Positions 1 through 5,820 are shown, counted from the stretch's first letter. The stretch is DNA of 6,348 nucleotides from JAEUSI01 sp036782915 (GCA_036782915.1 DAIPYE010000179.1:1-6348), one strand, 5' to 3'. Made by a program: numbers and translations. The notes: generated by a model not told the origin, from the sequence alone.

Positions 1-675
1 AAAACTATTACCGCGAAAGATAAAAATCTTGAATACCTTAAGAATACTGTAAAGAAGATCTGGAAAGTAATTAAAAATGCTGAAACCTTTGCTCAGGAAA
101 TGTTTCCTGCTCTAAAAAATTCTAAGTATCCTGATCTTCCTGATGAACTGGTTTTCATTCATGCTGAAGAAATTCTGGAAATGTATCCTGATCTTCCCAG
201 AAAGCAGAGAGAAACTGCGATACTGCAAAAGTATCCTGCAATTTTTATTATCGGAATTGGATGGACTCTTGAGGATGGTTATCCGCATGAAATGCGCGCA
301 GCTGATTATGATGACTGGGTTACTGAAACAAAATCCGGCAAAGGAAGAATCACGCACGGCATTAACGGTGATATACTTGTCTGGAATAATGTTACAAAGC
401 GAAGGCATGAACTTTCTTCAATGGGAATCAGAGTAGATGCGGAAACTCTCAGAACACAGCTTGAAATGACAGGACAGCTTGATCTTTTATCAACTCCATA
501 CCACAGCGGAATAATAAATAATGAACTTCCTCTCAGTATCGGCGGAGGGATCGGACAGTCAAGAACAATTATGCAAATACTCAGGAAAGCTCATTTAGGT
601 GAGGTCAGTGTTACTGTCTGGCCAAAAAAACTTAAAGAGATATGCGCAGCTAAAAATATATTTGTTCTGGAATAA
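1..675 (+). CDS. asnA: Aspartate--ammonia ligase (asparagine synthetase A), C-terminal part
   Basis: AsnA makes asparagine from aspartate, ammonia and ATP in the cytoplasm, through an aspartyl-AMP intermediate. Its catalytic fold is that of class II aminoacyl-tRNA synthetases. The reading frame is open from base 1, so the gene enters from the left and its start lies outside the window. The 224 visible residues compare with about 330 in the usual enzyme. Clear family signatures, numbered from the first visible codon, are DLPRKQRE (74-81), GIGWTLEDGYPHEMRAADYD (95-114), RRHELSSMGIRVD (144-156) and the motif-3-like glycine-rich GGGIGQSR (181-188), followed by KAHLGEVSVTVWP near the end. It stops with TAA at 673-675. 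The Met at 100 is internal, because conserved sequence runs in from before it. It is the only plus-strand gene and converges on the DinB gene at 1277-765. The identification is firm. Confidence 0.97.
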   Translation, partial: KTITAKDKNLEYLKNTVKKIWKVIKNAETFAQEMFPALKNSKYPDLPDELVFIHAEEILEMYPDLPRKQRETAILQKYPAIFIIGIGWTLEDGYPHEMRAADYDDWVTETKSGKGRITHGINGDILVWNNVTKRRHELSSMGIRVDAETLRTQLEMTGQLDLLSTPYHSGIINNELPLSIGGGIGQSRTIMQILRKAHLGEVSVTVWPKKLKEICAAKNIFVLE

Positions 676-704
676 ATAAAGATCAGAAATCTATTTGAAA
701 TGAA

Positions 705-743
705 AACTGCCTTCAGGAAAAGAAATTATTCCGGAAGGCAGTT
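705..743. terminator. Bidirectional hairpin terminator between asnA and the DinB gene
   Basis: AACTGCCTTC (705-714) is perfectly complementary to GAAGGCAGTT (734-743). After one A/G mismatch the stem continues as GGAA (716-719) with TTCC (729-732), leaving a 9-base loop. On the plus strand the stem is followed by TCAATTTTAC. On the minus strand it is followed by TTCATTTC. It lies between the stops of two convergent genes (675 and 765), so it probably ends transcription from both sides. The plus-strand T-tract is interrupted. Confidence 0.8.
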
Positions 744-764
744 CAATTTTACAAAACCTGAATA

Positions 765-1277
765 TCATTTCGCTGATGCCGTCATATCATCCATATCTTC
801 GGCTGTAGGTCCGTAAATCTGCGGATTCCTTACACCCATATTTCTGTAATATGTACTTAACTGACCGCGGTGATGGATAATGTCGAGCATCAGCATCCAG
901 AAAATATCATACATCTGGGATTCAAACAGTTTGGTGCCGTTATATTTGAATTCCACAATCTTCTCATCCCAGGTTTTTTCATCAACTGCCTTTAACTTCT
1001 CAGCAACCTGCGAAGCATTTTTCTCGAAATAAGCTGCAGCTTCCTTAACACTGCCGAATTTTTTATCATCTCCTTCATTTGCCACAAAACTGTCTGCAGC
1101 ATTGCATAAAGCTTCGGCGTGCGGAAGCATGTGGCCGATGATCCCGGCTGCTGTTCTTGCTTTGTCATTACTTCGGTATTCAAGTTTAGACATATCCTCC
1201 GGCAATCCATTTATAGCAGCCATTGTACTTTTCATTTCGGCTAACCATGTTTTAATGAAAAATTCTTTGTTTGTCAT
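765..1277 (-). CDS. DinB family protein (DinB_2-like four-helix bundle)
   Basis: This 170-residue protein matches the DinB/YfiT-like four-helix-bundle superfamily, whose members usually bind a divalent metal through three histidines. Some members are thiol-S-transferases; most have no known reaction. The visible signatures are GIIGHMLPHAEAL (45-57, with H49 and H53) in the second helix and DIIHHRGQLSTYYRNMG (132-148) in the last. The usual HxxxH ligand pair of the final helix is reduced: position 132, four residues before H136, is Asp, so one ligand is altered or replaced. The tail IYGPTAEDMDD (154-164) is typical of one DinB subgroup as I remember it. The start is ATG in an A-rich leader with no Shine-Dalgarno; the stop is TGA. 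It is the last gene of the minus-strand run, 114 bp after the DUF1801 gene, and is closed by the bidirectional terminator. The substrate is unknown. Confidence 0.85.
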   Translation of the reverse strand: MTNKEFFIKTWLAEMKSTMAAINGLPEDMSKLEYRSNDKARTAAGIIGHMLPHAEALCNAADSFVANEGDDKKFGSVKEAAAYFEKNASQVAEKLKAVDEKTWDEKIVEFKYNGTKLFESQMYDIFWMLMLDIIHHRGQLSTYYRNMGVRNPQIYGPTAEDMDDMTASAK

Positions 1278-1391
1278 TTTGATTTTTTTTTGATTAATAA
1301 ATAATATTGAATTGCTTTGGTTGCTTTTTTTATATCTTCAAAAATTTATAATTACAATTTTTAAATTCTGTTCTTTAATTGCAATCTCAAT

Positions 1392-1784
1392 TTATTTCAA
1401 TCTTTCTAATTGTCCCTTTCTTTTAACTATGTTTTTATAGTCCCATTGAATTTCTTTTGATTTTTTCAGCCAGCGTTTTAAATCTTTTACTTTTATTTCC
1501 GAAAGATTATTGTAGAATACAGATGCATCTTTAAATTTTCCACCTATAACTTTTAAATCTTCCTCTTCAAAATCAGCTCCGCTCCAGAACATTAGTCTGA
1601 TCCCGGCTTTTTGTTTGCTGTAACCAACAACCGGATTTCCATTTATAAACCAGACAGGATGCGAGTGCCAGATCTTGCTTTCTGCATCGGATAATTCTTT
1701 GTCAATGATTTCAGCAAGCCGTCCGCAAATTTTATTAAAGTCCGTGCTTTGTTTGTCATTATATATTTTAATTTCTTTGTTCAA
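1392..1784 (-). CDS. DUF1801 domain protein (TTG start)
   Basis: The 130-residue product resembles DUF1801 (YdhG-like) proteins, a small alpha/beta fold related to frataxin-like iron chaperones in some annotations but without a proven reaction. The recognisable core is KIWHSHPVWFINGNPVVGYS (37-56), then GIRLMFWSGADFEEEDLKVI (61-80) and a C-terminal DLKRWLKKSKEIQWDYKN segment (101-118). An N-terminal helix carrying LAEIIDKELSDAESKI is also typical. The open frame begins after a TGA at 1814-1812 and holds no ATG before residue 65, so the start must be non-ATG. TTG at 1784, giving MNKEIKIYNDKQ, is the best choice. The stop is TAA. The gene stands apart from its neighbours (219 bp upstream, 114 bp downstream), so it is probably transcribed alone. 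A second DUF1801-like gene lies at the right edge (6348-6108), but the two are not close copies. Confidence 0.75.
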   Translation of the reverse strand: MNKEIKIYNDKQSTDFNKICGRLAEIIDKELSDAESKIWHSHPVWFINGNPVVGYSKQKAGIRLMFWSGADFEEEDLKVIGGKFKDASVFYNNLSEIKVKDLKRWLKKSKEIQWDYKNIVKRKGQLERLK

Positions 1785-2003
1785 TTCTGTTTTATAATTA
1801 GTCGGAGTCGGTCAAGCAAAATTACAGCTTATTTGTTTTGTATTTTAACGGAACAACTCCGCGGATTCATTGAAAAATTATGTTGAATATGCAGTAATAC
1901 ATTTGATTATGTAATATTGTCGATCCCGGAAGTTATCTCTGCTTCACTATCCTTTTGTAGTGCACACATCACAAAATTAAATTTATTTAAAATATTTATT
2001 TAA
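1785..2003. other. Intergenic region between the membrane-protein and DUF1801 genes
   Basis: This 219-base stretch has no convincing ORF. At its left end are the direct repeat GTCGG-A-GTCGG (1801-1811) and the candidate -7 element. The middle holds a small hairpin, CGGA-ACAAC-TCCG, and the overlapping palindrome TCCGCGGA, near 1850-1865. At the right end AATTAAAT (1975-1982) and ATTTAATT (1998-2005) form an AT-only inverted repeat reaching into the stop codon of the upstream gene. That repeat could act as a weak terminator on the minus strand. Confidence 0.5.
1817..1824 (-). promoter_or_regulatory. Possible Bacteroidota-type -7 promoter element for the DUF1801 gene
   Basis: On the minus strand this reads TAATTTTG, an exact match to the Bacteroidota -7 consensus TAnnTTTG. 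It sits 32 bases upstream of the TTG start at 1784, which would give a leader of about 25-30 bases. The matching -33 TTG is not at the ideal distance: about 21 bases upstream is TTA rather than TTG. It is the only such match I found in the upstream regions I scanned, but an 8-base degenerate motif in AT-rich DNA can occur by chance. Confidence 0.35.
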
Positions 2004-2306
2004 TTATTTATTCCAAAAGTTAATGATAATAAAAACAATTATTGCGAATATTCCGATCAGAGAAAATATAAATAAATAGTCAGCAATTTGTTCCAGTCTT
2101 TGTTCTCTTTCTTTTAATTCGGTTTTGATTGATATAAAGGATAATACAGAAGATACTGTCAATAACAATGCTATTATTGCAGTGAATTCGTCTACAAGTG
2201 TATTTTCTTCCATATTTGTCAAATGCAAAGATGTAATAATGAATAGACAAAATCCCAACAGATTTGCTGAAGTTCCTAAAATATGCTGAGAAGTTTTATT
2301 TGCCAA
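2004..2306 (-). CDS. Small three-helix membrane protein, function unknown (TTG start)
   Basis: The 100-residue product has three hydrophobic segments, at about 10-28, 41-60 and 76-97. A charged loop (61-75, KTELKEREQRLEQIA) lies between the second and third, and the C-terminus is short and polar (NFWNK). The N-terminal MANKTSQHILGTSANLLGF resembles uncharacterised inner-membrane proteins I recall from Bacteroidota, but I cannot name a family. The frame has no ATG before residue 32, which lies beyond the first helix, so TTG at 2306 is the likely start. That start lies inside the end of the upstream SRPBCC gene (11-bp overlap with its TAA at 2296-2298), which suggests translational coupling. 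It is the last gene of a three-gene unit with the KOW and SRPBCC genes. It may anchor or assist the exported SRPBCC protein, but that is only inferred from position. Confidence 0.7.
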   Translation of the reverse strand: MANKTSQHILGTSANLLGFCLFIITSLHLTNMEENTLVDEFTAIIALLLTVSSVLSFISIKTELKEREQRLEQIADYLFIFSLIGIFAIIVFIIINFWNK

Positions 2307-2874
2307 TTTGACTGTCTAAAGTTTTATTTGTTTTTAACAATTTCAAAAGCTCTTCATAAGTCCATTCATTACCTGCTTCAAAAAAGGAATAGGTTTTATC
2401 CCAATGACTTCCTTGTCCCCAGCCAACCATGGTTGAAATGATCTTTGTATTTCCGTTTCCAATATCAACAAACTGAATTATTTCCTGTAAGTTTTGATCT
2501 TCATTATTTGCTTCAGGGGGAAAATTGTCGTTGAGATTTACTTTTAGAGTCAGCATTTCATTATCCAAATAGTTGATAATATCCAATTGTATTGCTGTTG
2601 AGTCGTCTGTTGTTTTGGTTGAGTCATAGTTTGTTCTGATCCATCCACCGGTTTTCATATTAGTTTTTACAACTGGTGCTATCCATTTTTCAAGCCCTGT
2701 ATCTGTCGTGAAGAGTTTCCATACTTTTCCTCTGTCGACCGGTACAACTATTGAAAATTGTAACGCCCTCTCACCAAATATTGTAACATAAGATGAGTTT
2801 ATAACCTGTGACTGAATTCCTGCAAAAGGAACAATAAAGAAAATAATAAACATTAATGCTTTCCGGATTTTCAT
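2296..2874 (-). CDS. Exported SRPBCC/AHSA1-type domain protein
   Basis: The 192-residue protein begins with a signal peptide: KIRK, then a hydrophobic run (7-19), with likely cleavage near residue 22 (AGIQS/Q). The mature part is an AHSA1-like SRPBCC (START/Bet v 1-like) domain from about 37 to 180. It shows SIVVPVDRGKVWKLFTTDTG (41-60), LEKWIAP, GGWIRTNYD, and the closing signature GWGQGSHWDKTYSFFEAGNE (151-170) followed by the C-terminal helix. Such domains form a helix-grip pocket that binds hydrophobic ligands; cytoplasmic relatives include Hsp90 activators and polyketide cyclases. An exported version is less usual. The start is ATG with AAG nearby; the stop is TAA. It lies 9 bp after the KOW gene and overlaps the membrane-protein gene, so the three are almost certainly cotranscribed. 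The ligand is unknown. Confidence 0.85.
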   Translation of the reverse strand: MKIRKALMFIIFFIVPFAGIQSQVINSSYVTIFGERALQFSIVVPVDRGKVWKLFTTDTGLEKWIAPVVKTNMKTGGWIRTNYDSTKTTDDSTAIQLDIINYLDNEMLTLKVNLNDNFPPEANNEDQNLQEIIQFVDIGNGNTKIISTMVGWGQGSHWDKTYSFFEAGNEWTYEELLKLLKTNKTLDSQIGK

Positions 2875-2883
2875 ATTCTTAAT

Positions 2884-3087
2884 TTATTTTTTAGGGCTTT
2901 TTGAAACTATCACATTTCTTCCAAGAGTTTTAAATCTGACACCGTTGTCTTGTACAACTGTTATAGTGATATGACCGGTTTTACTGGTATTAATATCTCT
3001 GACTATACCGGATTTTCCTTTATGAACACCAGCGGTGACATTGCATTTGCAGCCATCTTTTATATTTTCAACAGAGTTTGATTTCAT
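2884..3087 (-). CDS. Small KOW-motif protein
   Basis: This 67-residue basic protein is little more than one KOW motif, the RNA- or protein-binding beta-barrel element found in ribosomal protein L24 and NusG. The motif is VTAGVHKGKSGIVRDI (17-32), with the typical glycines G20, G24 and G27. It is followed by HITITVVQDNG and RFKTLGRNVIV strands and a lysine-rich tail. It is much shorter than L24 (about 100 residues) and is not in a ribosomal operon, so it is not L24 itself. A Cys-Lys-Cys pair (C13, C15) precedes the motif. The start is ATG in an AT-rich leader without a Shine-Dalgarno; the stop is TAA. It opens the three-gene unit that continues 9 bp later with the SRPBCC gene. RNA binding is likely from the motif, but the target is unknown. 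Confidence 0.78.
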   Translation of the reverse strand: MKSNSVENIKDGCKCNVTAGVHKGKSGIVRDINTSKTGHITITVVQDNGVRFKTLGRNVIVSKSPKK

Positions 3088-3401
3088 GATTAATTTTTAA
3101 AATTTTTGTTTGATTATGATAATATTTCAATCTTGTTATGTCTTAAGAAGAAAAGAAATATTTAATTAGCTTAAATCATATCCGATGGAATGATCTGAAT
3201 AATTTTTAATTTTATTTAAAAGTATGAAGGACGCTACTTTAAATGCTAAAGTCCATATGTAGAATAATTGATAAACGTTGCAAAATATTTATATGAAGTA
3301 AAAAACCCTGTTTACAATCAGGTAAAAACTGTTGTTTCAAAATTTAAAATTATTTATTCCTTCAACCCGCTTAGTCAATACTTTTTCAGTAGTTCGCTGT
3401 T
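3088..3401. other. Intergenic region upstream of the KOW-SRPBCC-membrane operon
   Basis: This 314-base AT-rich stretch has no credible gene. It should carry the promoter of the KOW operon and the end of the reductase transcript. Visible structures are an imperfect inverted repeat at 3229-3254 (GGAC...GTCC outside, ACTTTA/TAAAGT inside) and a small hairpin at 3306-3323. No clear TAnnTTTG or sigma-70 promoter was found. Confidence 0.5.
3300..3323 (-). terminator. Weak candidate terminator for the reductase gene
   Basis: On the minus strand ACCTG and CAGG-GT form a stem of 4-5 pairs around an 8-base loop, with one bulged G. A run of six T follows (A-run at 3300-3305 on the plus strand). It lies about 80 bases past the stop of the RibD-like reductase gene, in the right place for a terminator. 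The short stem makes it uncertain. Confidence 0.3.
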
Positions 3402-3953
3402 TTACAGGTTTTCAGGTTTATAGTAATGTATTACAGCACCTCCGTTAAATGTTTTAGTTCTTAATAGTTTAAGAATTAACCTGTTATTAATATTTTCAAA
3501 TAAGGGTAAGCCGGATCCTGATATTACAGGATGAATACAAAGTTGTAATTCATCAATTAAATTAAGTTTCATTAATTGCATTATTAAACTCCGGCTGCCG
3601 ACAAAAATATCTTTACCCTGTTGTTGTCTTAATTCTAATACTTCTTTTTCCGGTGAACGGTTTGCAAGCATGGCACTTTTCCATTCTGCATCCTTAATTG
3701 TATTTGAAAAAACAATTTTTGGGATCTTATCCATTATCATGGCAAATTCGTCCGTAGTTTTGTCACCTGTAGGATTTTCAGCAATAGTTTGCCAGTATTT
3801 CATTAGCTGATATGTTATCCTCCCGTATAAAATTATATCTCCGCTGCTCAGCAGATCAGCATAATGCTGATGTATTTCTTCATCCGGAATTATTGCTGTA
3901 TGATCACAAAAACCGTCCAGTGTCATATTGATTGCTGCAATTATTTTTCTCAT
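3402..3953 (-). CDS. RibD C-terminal-domain (dihydrofolate-reductase-fold) family protein
   Basis: The 183-residue protein has the fold of the RibD C-terminal domain and dihydrofolate reductase, an NAD(P)H-binding alpha/beta reductase. Standalone members such as Bacillus YwjB and YyaP have no settled substrate. Visible landmarks are IIAAINMTLDGF at the N-terminus (D13-G14), GDIILYGRITYQLM (38-51), the GKDIFVGSRSLIMQLMK nucleotide-binding region (113-129), and IDELQLCIHPVISGSGLPLF (133-152) with the typical GxGxPLF. The length fits the family. The ATG at 3953 gives the expected MRKIIAA beginning and is preceded by A/T only. The stop is TAA. It is separated by 127 bp from DUF2200 upstream and 314 bp from the KOW gene downstream, so it is probably monocistronic. 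It is not a true folate-pathway DHFR, and riboflavin synthesis is unlikely without the deaminase domain. Confidence 0.88.
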   Translation of the reverse strand: MRKIIAAINMTLDGFCDHTAIIPDEEIHQHYADLLSSGDIILYGRITYQLMKYWQTIAENPTGDKTTDEFAMIMDKIPKIVFSNTIKDAEWKSAMLANRSPEKEVLELRQQQGKDIFVGSRSLIMQLMKLNLIDELQLCIHPVISGSGLPLFENINNRLILKLLRTKTFNGGAVIHYYKPENL

Positions 3954-4080
3954 ATTTTTAAAAATATTCAGTTAAAACGCGCCTATTGTGAAGGTGCTGT
4001 TGTTAGCAGGGGAATTTGAAAACGATTGTTCAATAACATTTATATTCATAGAGCTCAGGAAGTATTGAAACATAAAATTT

Positions 4081-4449
4081 TTATTTCTGAACTCTTAAGA
4101 TCTTTTCCATTTTGCGACCTTTTGCCAGCTCATCTACAAGCTTATCCAGATATCTTACCTGTTGTGTTAACGGATTTTCAATTTCTTCAACCCTGTAACC
4201 GCAGATCACACCGGTAATGAGATGAGCATTAGGATTAATATTGGATCTCTGAAAAAATTTTTCAAAAGTTACTTTTTCTTCAATGAGTTTCTGCAGCTTT
4301 TTTTCATCATAACCTGTAAGCCATTTAATTACCTGATGTAATTCTTCTTTCGATCTTCCCTTCTTTTCAACCTTTGTGACATAATGAGGATAAACTGATG
4401 CAAATGACATTTTTGCAATTCGTTCATCGTGATTTTTATTACTGCTCAT
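4081..4449 (-). CDS. DUF2200 family protein
   Basis: The 122-residue protein matches the DUF2200 family along its full length. Conserved blocks are RIAKMSFASVYPHYVTKVEK (10-29), KGRSKEELHQVIKWLTGYDE (30-49), TFEKFF, NPNAHLITGVICGYRVEEIE (72-91) and the C-terminal NPLTQQVRYLDKLVDELAKG (92-111). The family is a small, probably cytoplasmic domain of unknown function. The ATG at 4449 lies just before the conserved RIAKMSF block and suits the usual length of about 120 residues. The stop is TAA. It begins 67 bp after the end of the broken DinB gene and may once have shared its transcript. Confidence 0.88.
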   Translation of the reverse strand: MSSNKNHDERIAKMSFASVYPHYVTKVEKKGRSKEELHQVIKWLTGYDEKKLQKLIEEKVTFEKFFQRSNINPNAHLITGVICGYRVEEIENPLTQQVRYLDKLVDELAKGRKMEKILRVQK

Positions 4450-4516
4450 TTTTATGATTAAACTTTTAACATTTTTCAGAATTCACTTTCCCGGATCTGT
4501 AAATGATGTGATCCTG

Positions 4517-4988
4517 TCAGGATATCTTTCTGTATCGTGTACCAATGTAATCTACAAAATCAGGTTTCAATCCCTGTTCACGTATAAGTATCTGAATTTG
4601 CGCGATGATGAATGGAATGGTAATTAAGCTGCAACGCAATGTCACCGGGAGATGCTGCATAGCTCTCACCGTCATAGCCGGTATATGATACTTCTGTCAT
4701 AAGTTCTTCATCGGTCTTTGAATCAAGATATTTTATCCACAACAGTAAACTGTCGTTCCATTTACTTTCGAGTTCATCAGTACTATAAAGAGGAATCCAC
4801 CAGTCCATTTTATCGGCTTTTGGATCCTGTGTAACTCTTGCCATCCATTTATACTGGCAGTTTATCAAATGACTGAAAAACTTAACAGCTTCAGCTTTTT
4901 CCGGCAGTTGTTTTATTTTCTCAAGCAATTTTCAGTTAGAATTATCATTGAATTTGAACGTATCGGCAAGATAATTTTTAAATTTCAT
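4517..4988 (-). pseudogene. DinB family gene disrupted by a nonsense codon and a frameshift
   Basis: Reading from ATG at 4988 gives MKFKNYLADTFKFNDNSN and then an in-frame TGA (4934-4932). The same frame continues with KLLEKIKQLPEKAEAVKFFS and FSHLINCQYKWMARV, up to QLNYHSIHHRA. It then runs into NSDTYT and a TGA at 4580-4578. One frame over, the sequence continues sensibly as AQIQILIREQGLKPDFVDYI, then GTRYRKIS and a TGA at 4519-4517. Adding one CG dinucleotide to the CGCG run near 4600 restores HHRAQIQ and a 157-residue DinB protein with an intact HxxxH ligand pair (YHSIHHR) and an upstream FSH histidine. DinB proteins are four-helix metal-binding bundles of mostly unknown reaction. As it stands, no full product is made. 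A TTG or other weak start after the first stop would still lack the last helix end. Assembly or sequencing error is the main alternative. Confidence 0.8.
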
Positions 4989-5059
4989 TTGTCTATGAAA
5001 AATATATAATTAATTTAGTTTGACTTTGTTCTTTGCTTTGATCTTTTAAATAAATACAA

Positions 5060-5077
5060 CCTACAAAAATGTAAAGG
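5060..5077 (-). terminator. Weak hairpin after the TfoX gene
   Basis: On the minus strand CCT..ACA and TGTAGG can pair around TTTT with a two-T bulge, followed by TTGTATTTATTT. It begins about 18 bases after the stop of the TfoX-domain gene. The stem is short and the T-tract broken, so it is only a possible terminator. Confidence 0.22.
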
Positions 5078-5094
5078 CAATATTTTTGACAATG

Positions 5095-5436
5095 TTATTT
5101 TTTCCGCTTACTAGATTTTGCCTTTTTGTTAAAGTCCAGTGCAAGTTTGATCCAATAGTTAAACTCTTTCTGAGTTTTCATTCCATTGTCATCAATTATA
5201 ACCCAGCCAGTCATTGGTCTTTTTGTAAAATCCATAGTCCGGCATCCGTTTTTTTCAATTGCAGTTCCGTGAAGCTGAGGATCAATACGGCACATAAGTT
5301 CGTCCTTGATAATCCCGACACACATTTTGCCGTTATACATAAAACTCAGACCGCCCATCATTTTCTTTTCTTCAATGCCGGGAAGTCCGGCAAGTTTTAC
5401 CCTTATCCTTTCAGCTAATTCTTCATTGTAAGCCAT
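5095..5436 (-). CDS. TfoX/Sxy N-terminal-domain protein
   Basis: The 113-residue protein is a standalone TfoX/Sxy N-terminal domain. Family hallmarks are KKMMGGLSFMYNGKMCVGII (24-43), ELMCRIDPQ (46-54), and MDFTKRPMTGWVIIDDNG (68-85), followed by a helix with YWIKLAL (94-100) and a very lysine-rich tail (KKAKSSKRKK). In gammaproteobacteria full-length TfoX/Sxy activates competence genes and carries a second, C-terminal domain. That domain is absent here, as in many short homologues, so a competence role should not be assumed. The ATG at 5436 gives the expected MAYNEELAERIR start; the stop is TAA. It lies 12 bp after the VOC gene and is very likely cotranscribed with it. The function of the short form is unknown. 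Confidence 0.87.
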   Translation of the reverse strand: MAYNEELAERIRVKLAGLPGIEEKKMMGGLSFMYNGKMCVGIIKDELMCRIDPQLHGTAIEKNGCRTMDFTKRPMTGWVIIDDNGMKTQKEFNYWIKLALDFNKKAKSSKRKK

Positions 5437-5448
5437 CTGATAAATTTT

Positions 5449-5820
5449 TTATTTCGCTGAATGTAAAGCTACTCTGTTTCCTTCTGTATCTATGAAATGT
5501 GCAATAAATCCATTTTCCCCGATGGAAGTTTTTGGAATTACAATTTTTCCGCCTGCTGACTCAACTTTTGACAATGGTGTACTTAAATCATCACCGCCAT
5601 TCAGATATACCACTGTTCCTTCCTTTGAAGGTTTATTACCATCTGACTGTGTAAGTCCGCCGCCTATTCCTCCGTTTTGCATATCTGCAGGAAACATTCC
5701 GTAATGTCCGCTCGGATTTGGCATCTCCATTATTTCTATCCCCAGGACAGTTTCATAAAATTTTTTTGCTCTTGCGAAATCAGTTGCCGGGATTTCAAAC
5801 CAGTTAATTGCGCTTTTCAT
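5449..5820 (-). CDS. VOC (glyoxalase/bleomycin-resistance fold) family protein
   Basis: The 123-residue protein has the vicinal-oxygen-chelate fold, built from two beta-alpha-beta-beta-beta units. The first is marked by NWFEIPATDFARAKKFYETV (6-25), then LGIEI, HYGMFPAD and GGIGGGL. The second is marked by GTVVYLNGGDDLSTPLSKVE (68-87), AGGKIVIPKTSIG, FIAHFIDTEGNRVALHS (105-121). Family members bind a metal or a small molecule and include glyoxalases, dioxygenases and resistance proteins; this one cannot be assigned a substrate. The usual N-terminal metal histidine position appears to be Asn6, so metal binding may be incomplete. The ATG at 5820 follows a long A/T leader without a Shine-Dalgarno; the stop is TAA. 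It leads the two-gene unit with the TfoX-domain gene. Confidence 0.88.
   Translation of the reverse strand: MKSAINWFEIPATDFARAKKFYETVLGIEIMEMPNPSGHYGMFPADMQNGGIGGGLTQSDGNKPSKEGTVVYLNGGDDLSTPLSKVESAGGKIVIPKTSIGENGFIAHFIDTEGNRVALHSAK

Noticed and set aside
112..408. Minus-strand ORF of 98 residues opposite asnA
   Set aside because: It is a shadow of the strongly conserved asnA frame and its translation shows no family features.
4026..4217. Plus-strand 63-residue ORF over the DUF2200 end
   Set aside because: Most of it is antisense to conserved DUF2200 residues.
4511..4523. Palindrome ATCCTG-T-CAGGAT as a terminator
   Set aside because: The arms leave only one loop base, it overlaps the restored stop codon of the DinB relic, and there is no T-tract. 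Chance is likely.
4578..4928. Taking 4578-4928 as a complete 116-residue protein
   Set aside because: Its start is a TTG just after an in-frame TGA, family-like sequence continues upstream to ATG 4988, and the natural C-terminus lies in another frame down to 4517. It is the middle of a broken DinB gene.
4932..4934. UGA recoded as a sense codon (alternative genetic code or selenocysteine)
   Set aside because: TGA ends the intact DinB gene at 765-767 directly before a terminator, TGG codons are used normally, and a second frameshift exists in the same gene. Decay or error is simpler.
5086..5418. Plus-strand ORF of 110 residues opposite the TfoX gene
   Set aside because: It lies antisense to a clear TfoX-N protein, and its composition looks like reverse-strand translation.
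5095..5436. A competence regulon based on the TfoX name
   Set aside because: Only the N-terminal domain is present, no competence genes are in the window, and short TfoX-N proteins are widespread without such a role.
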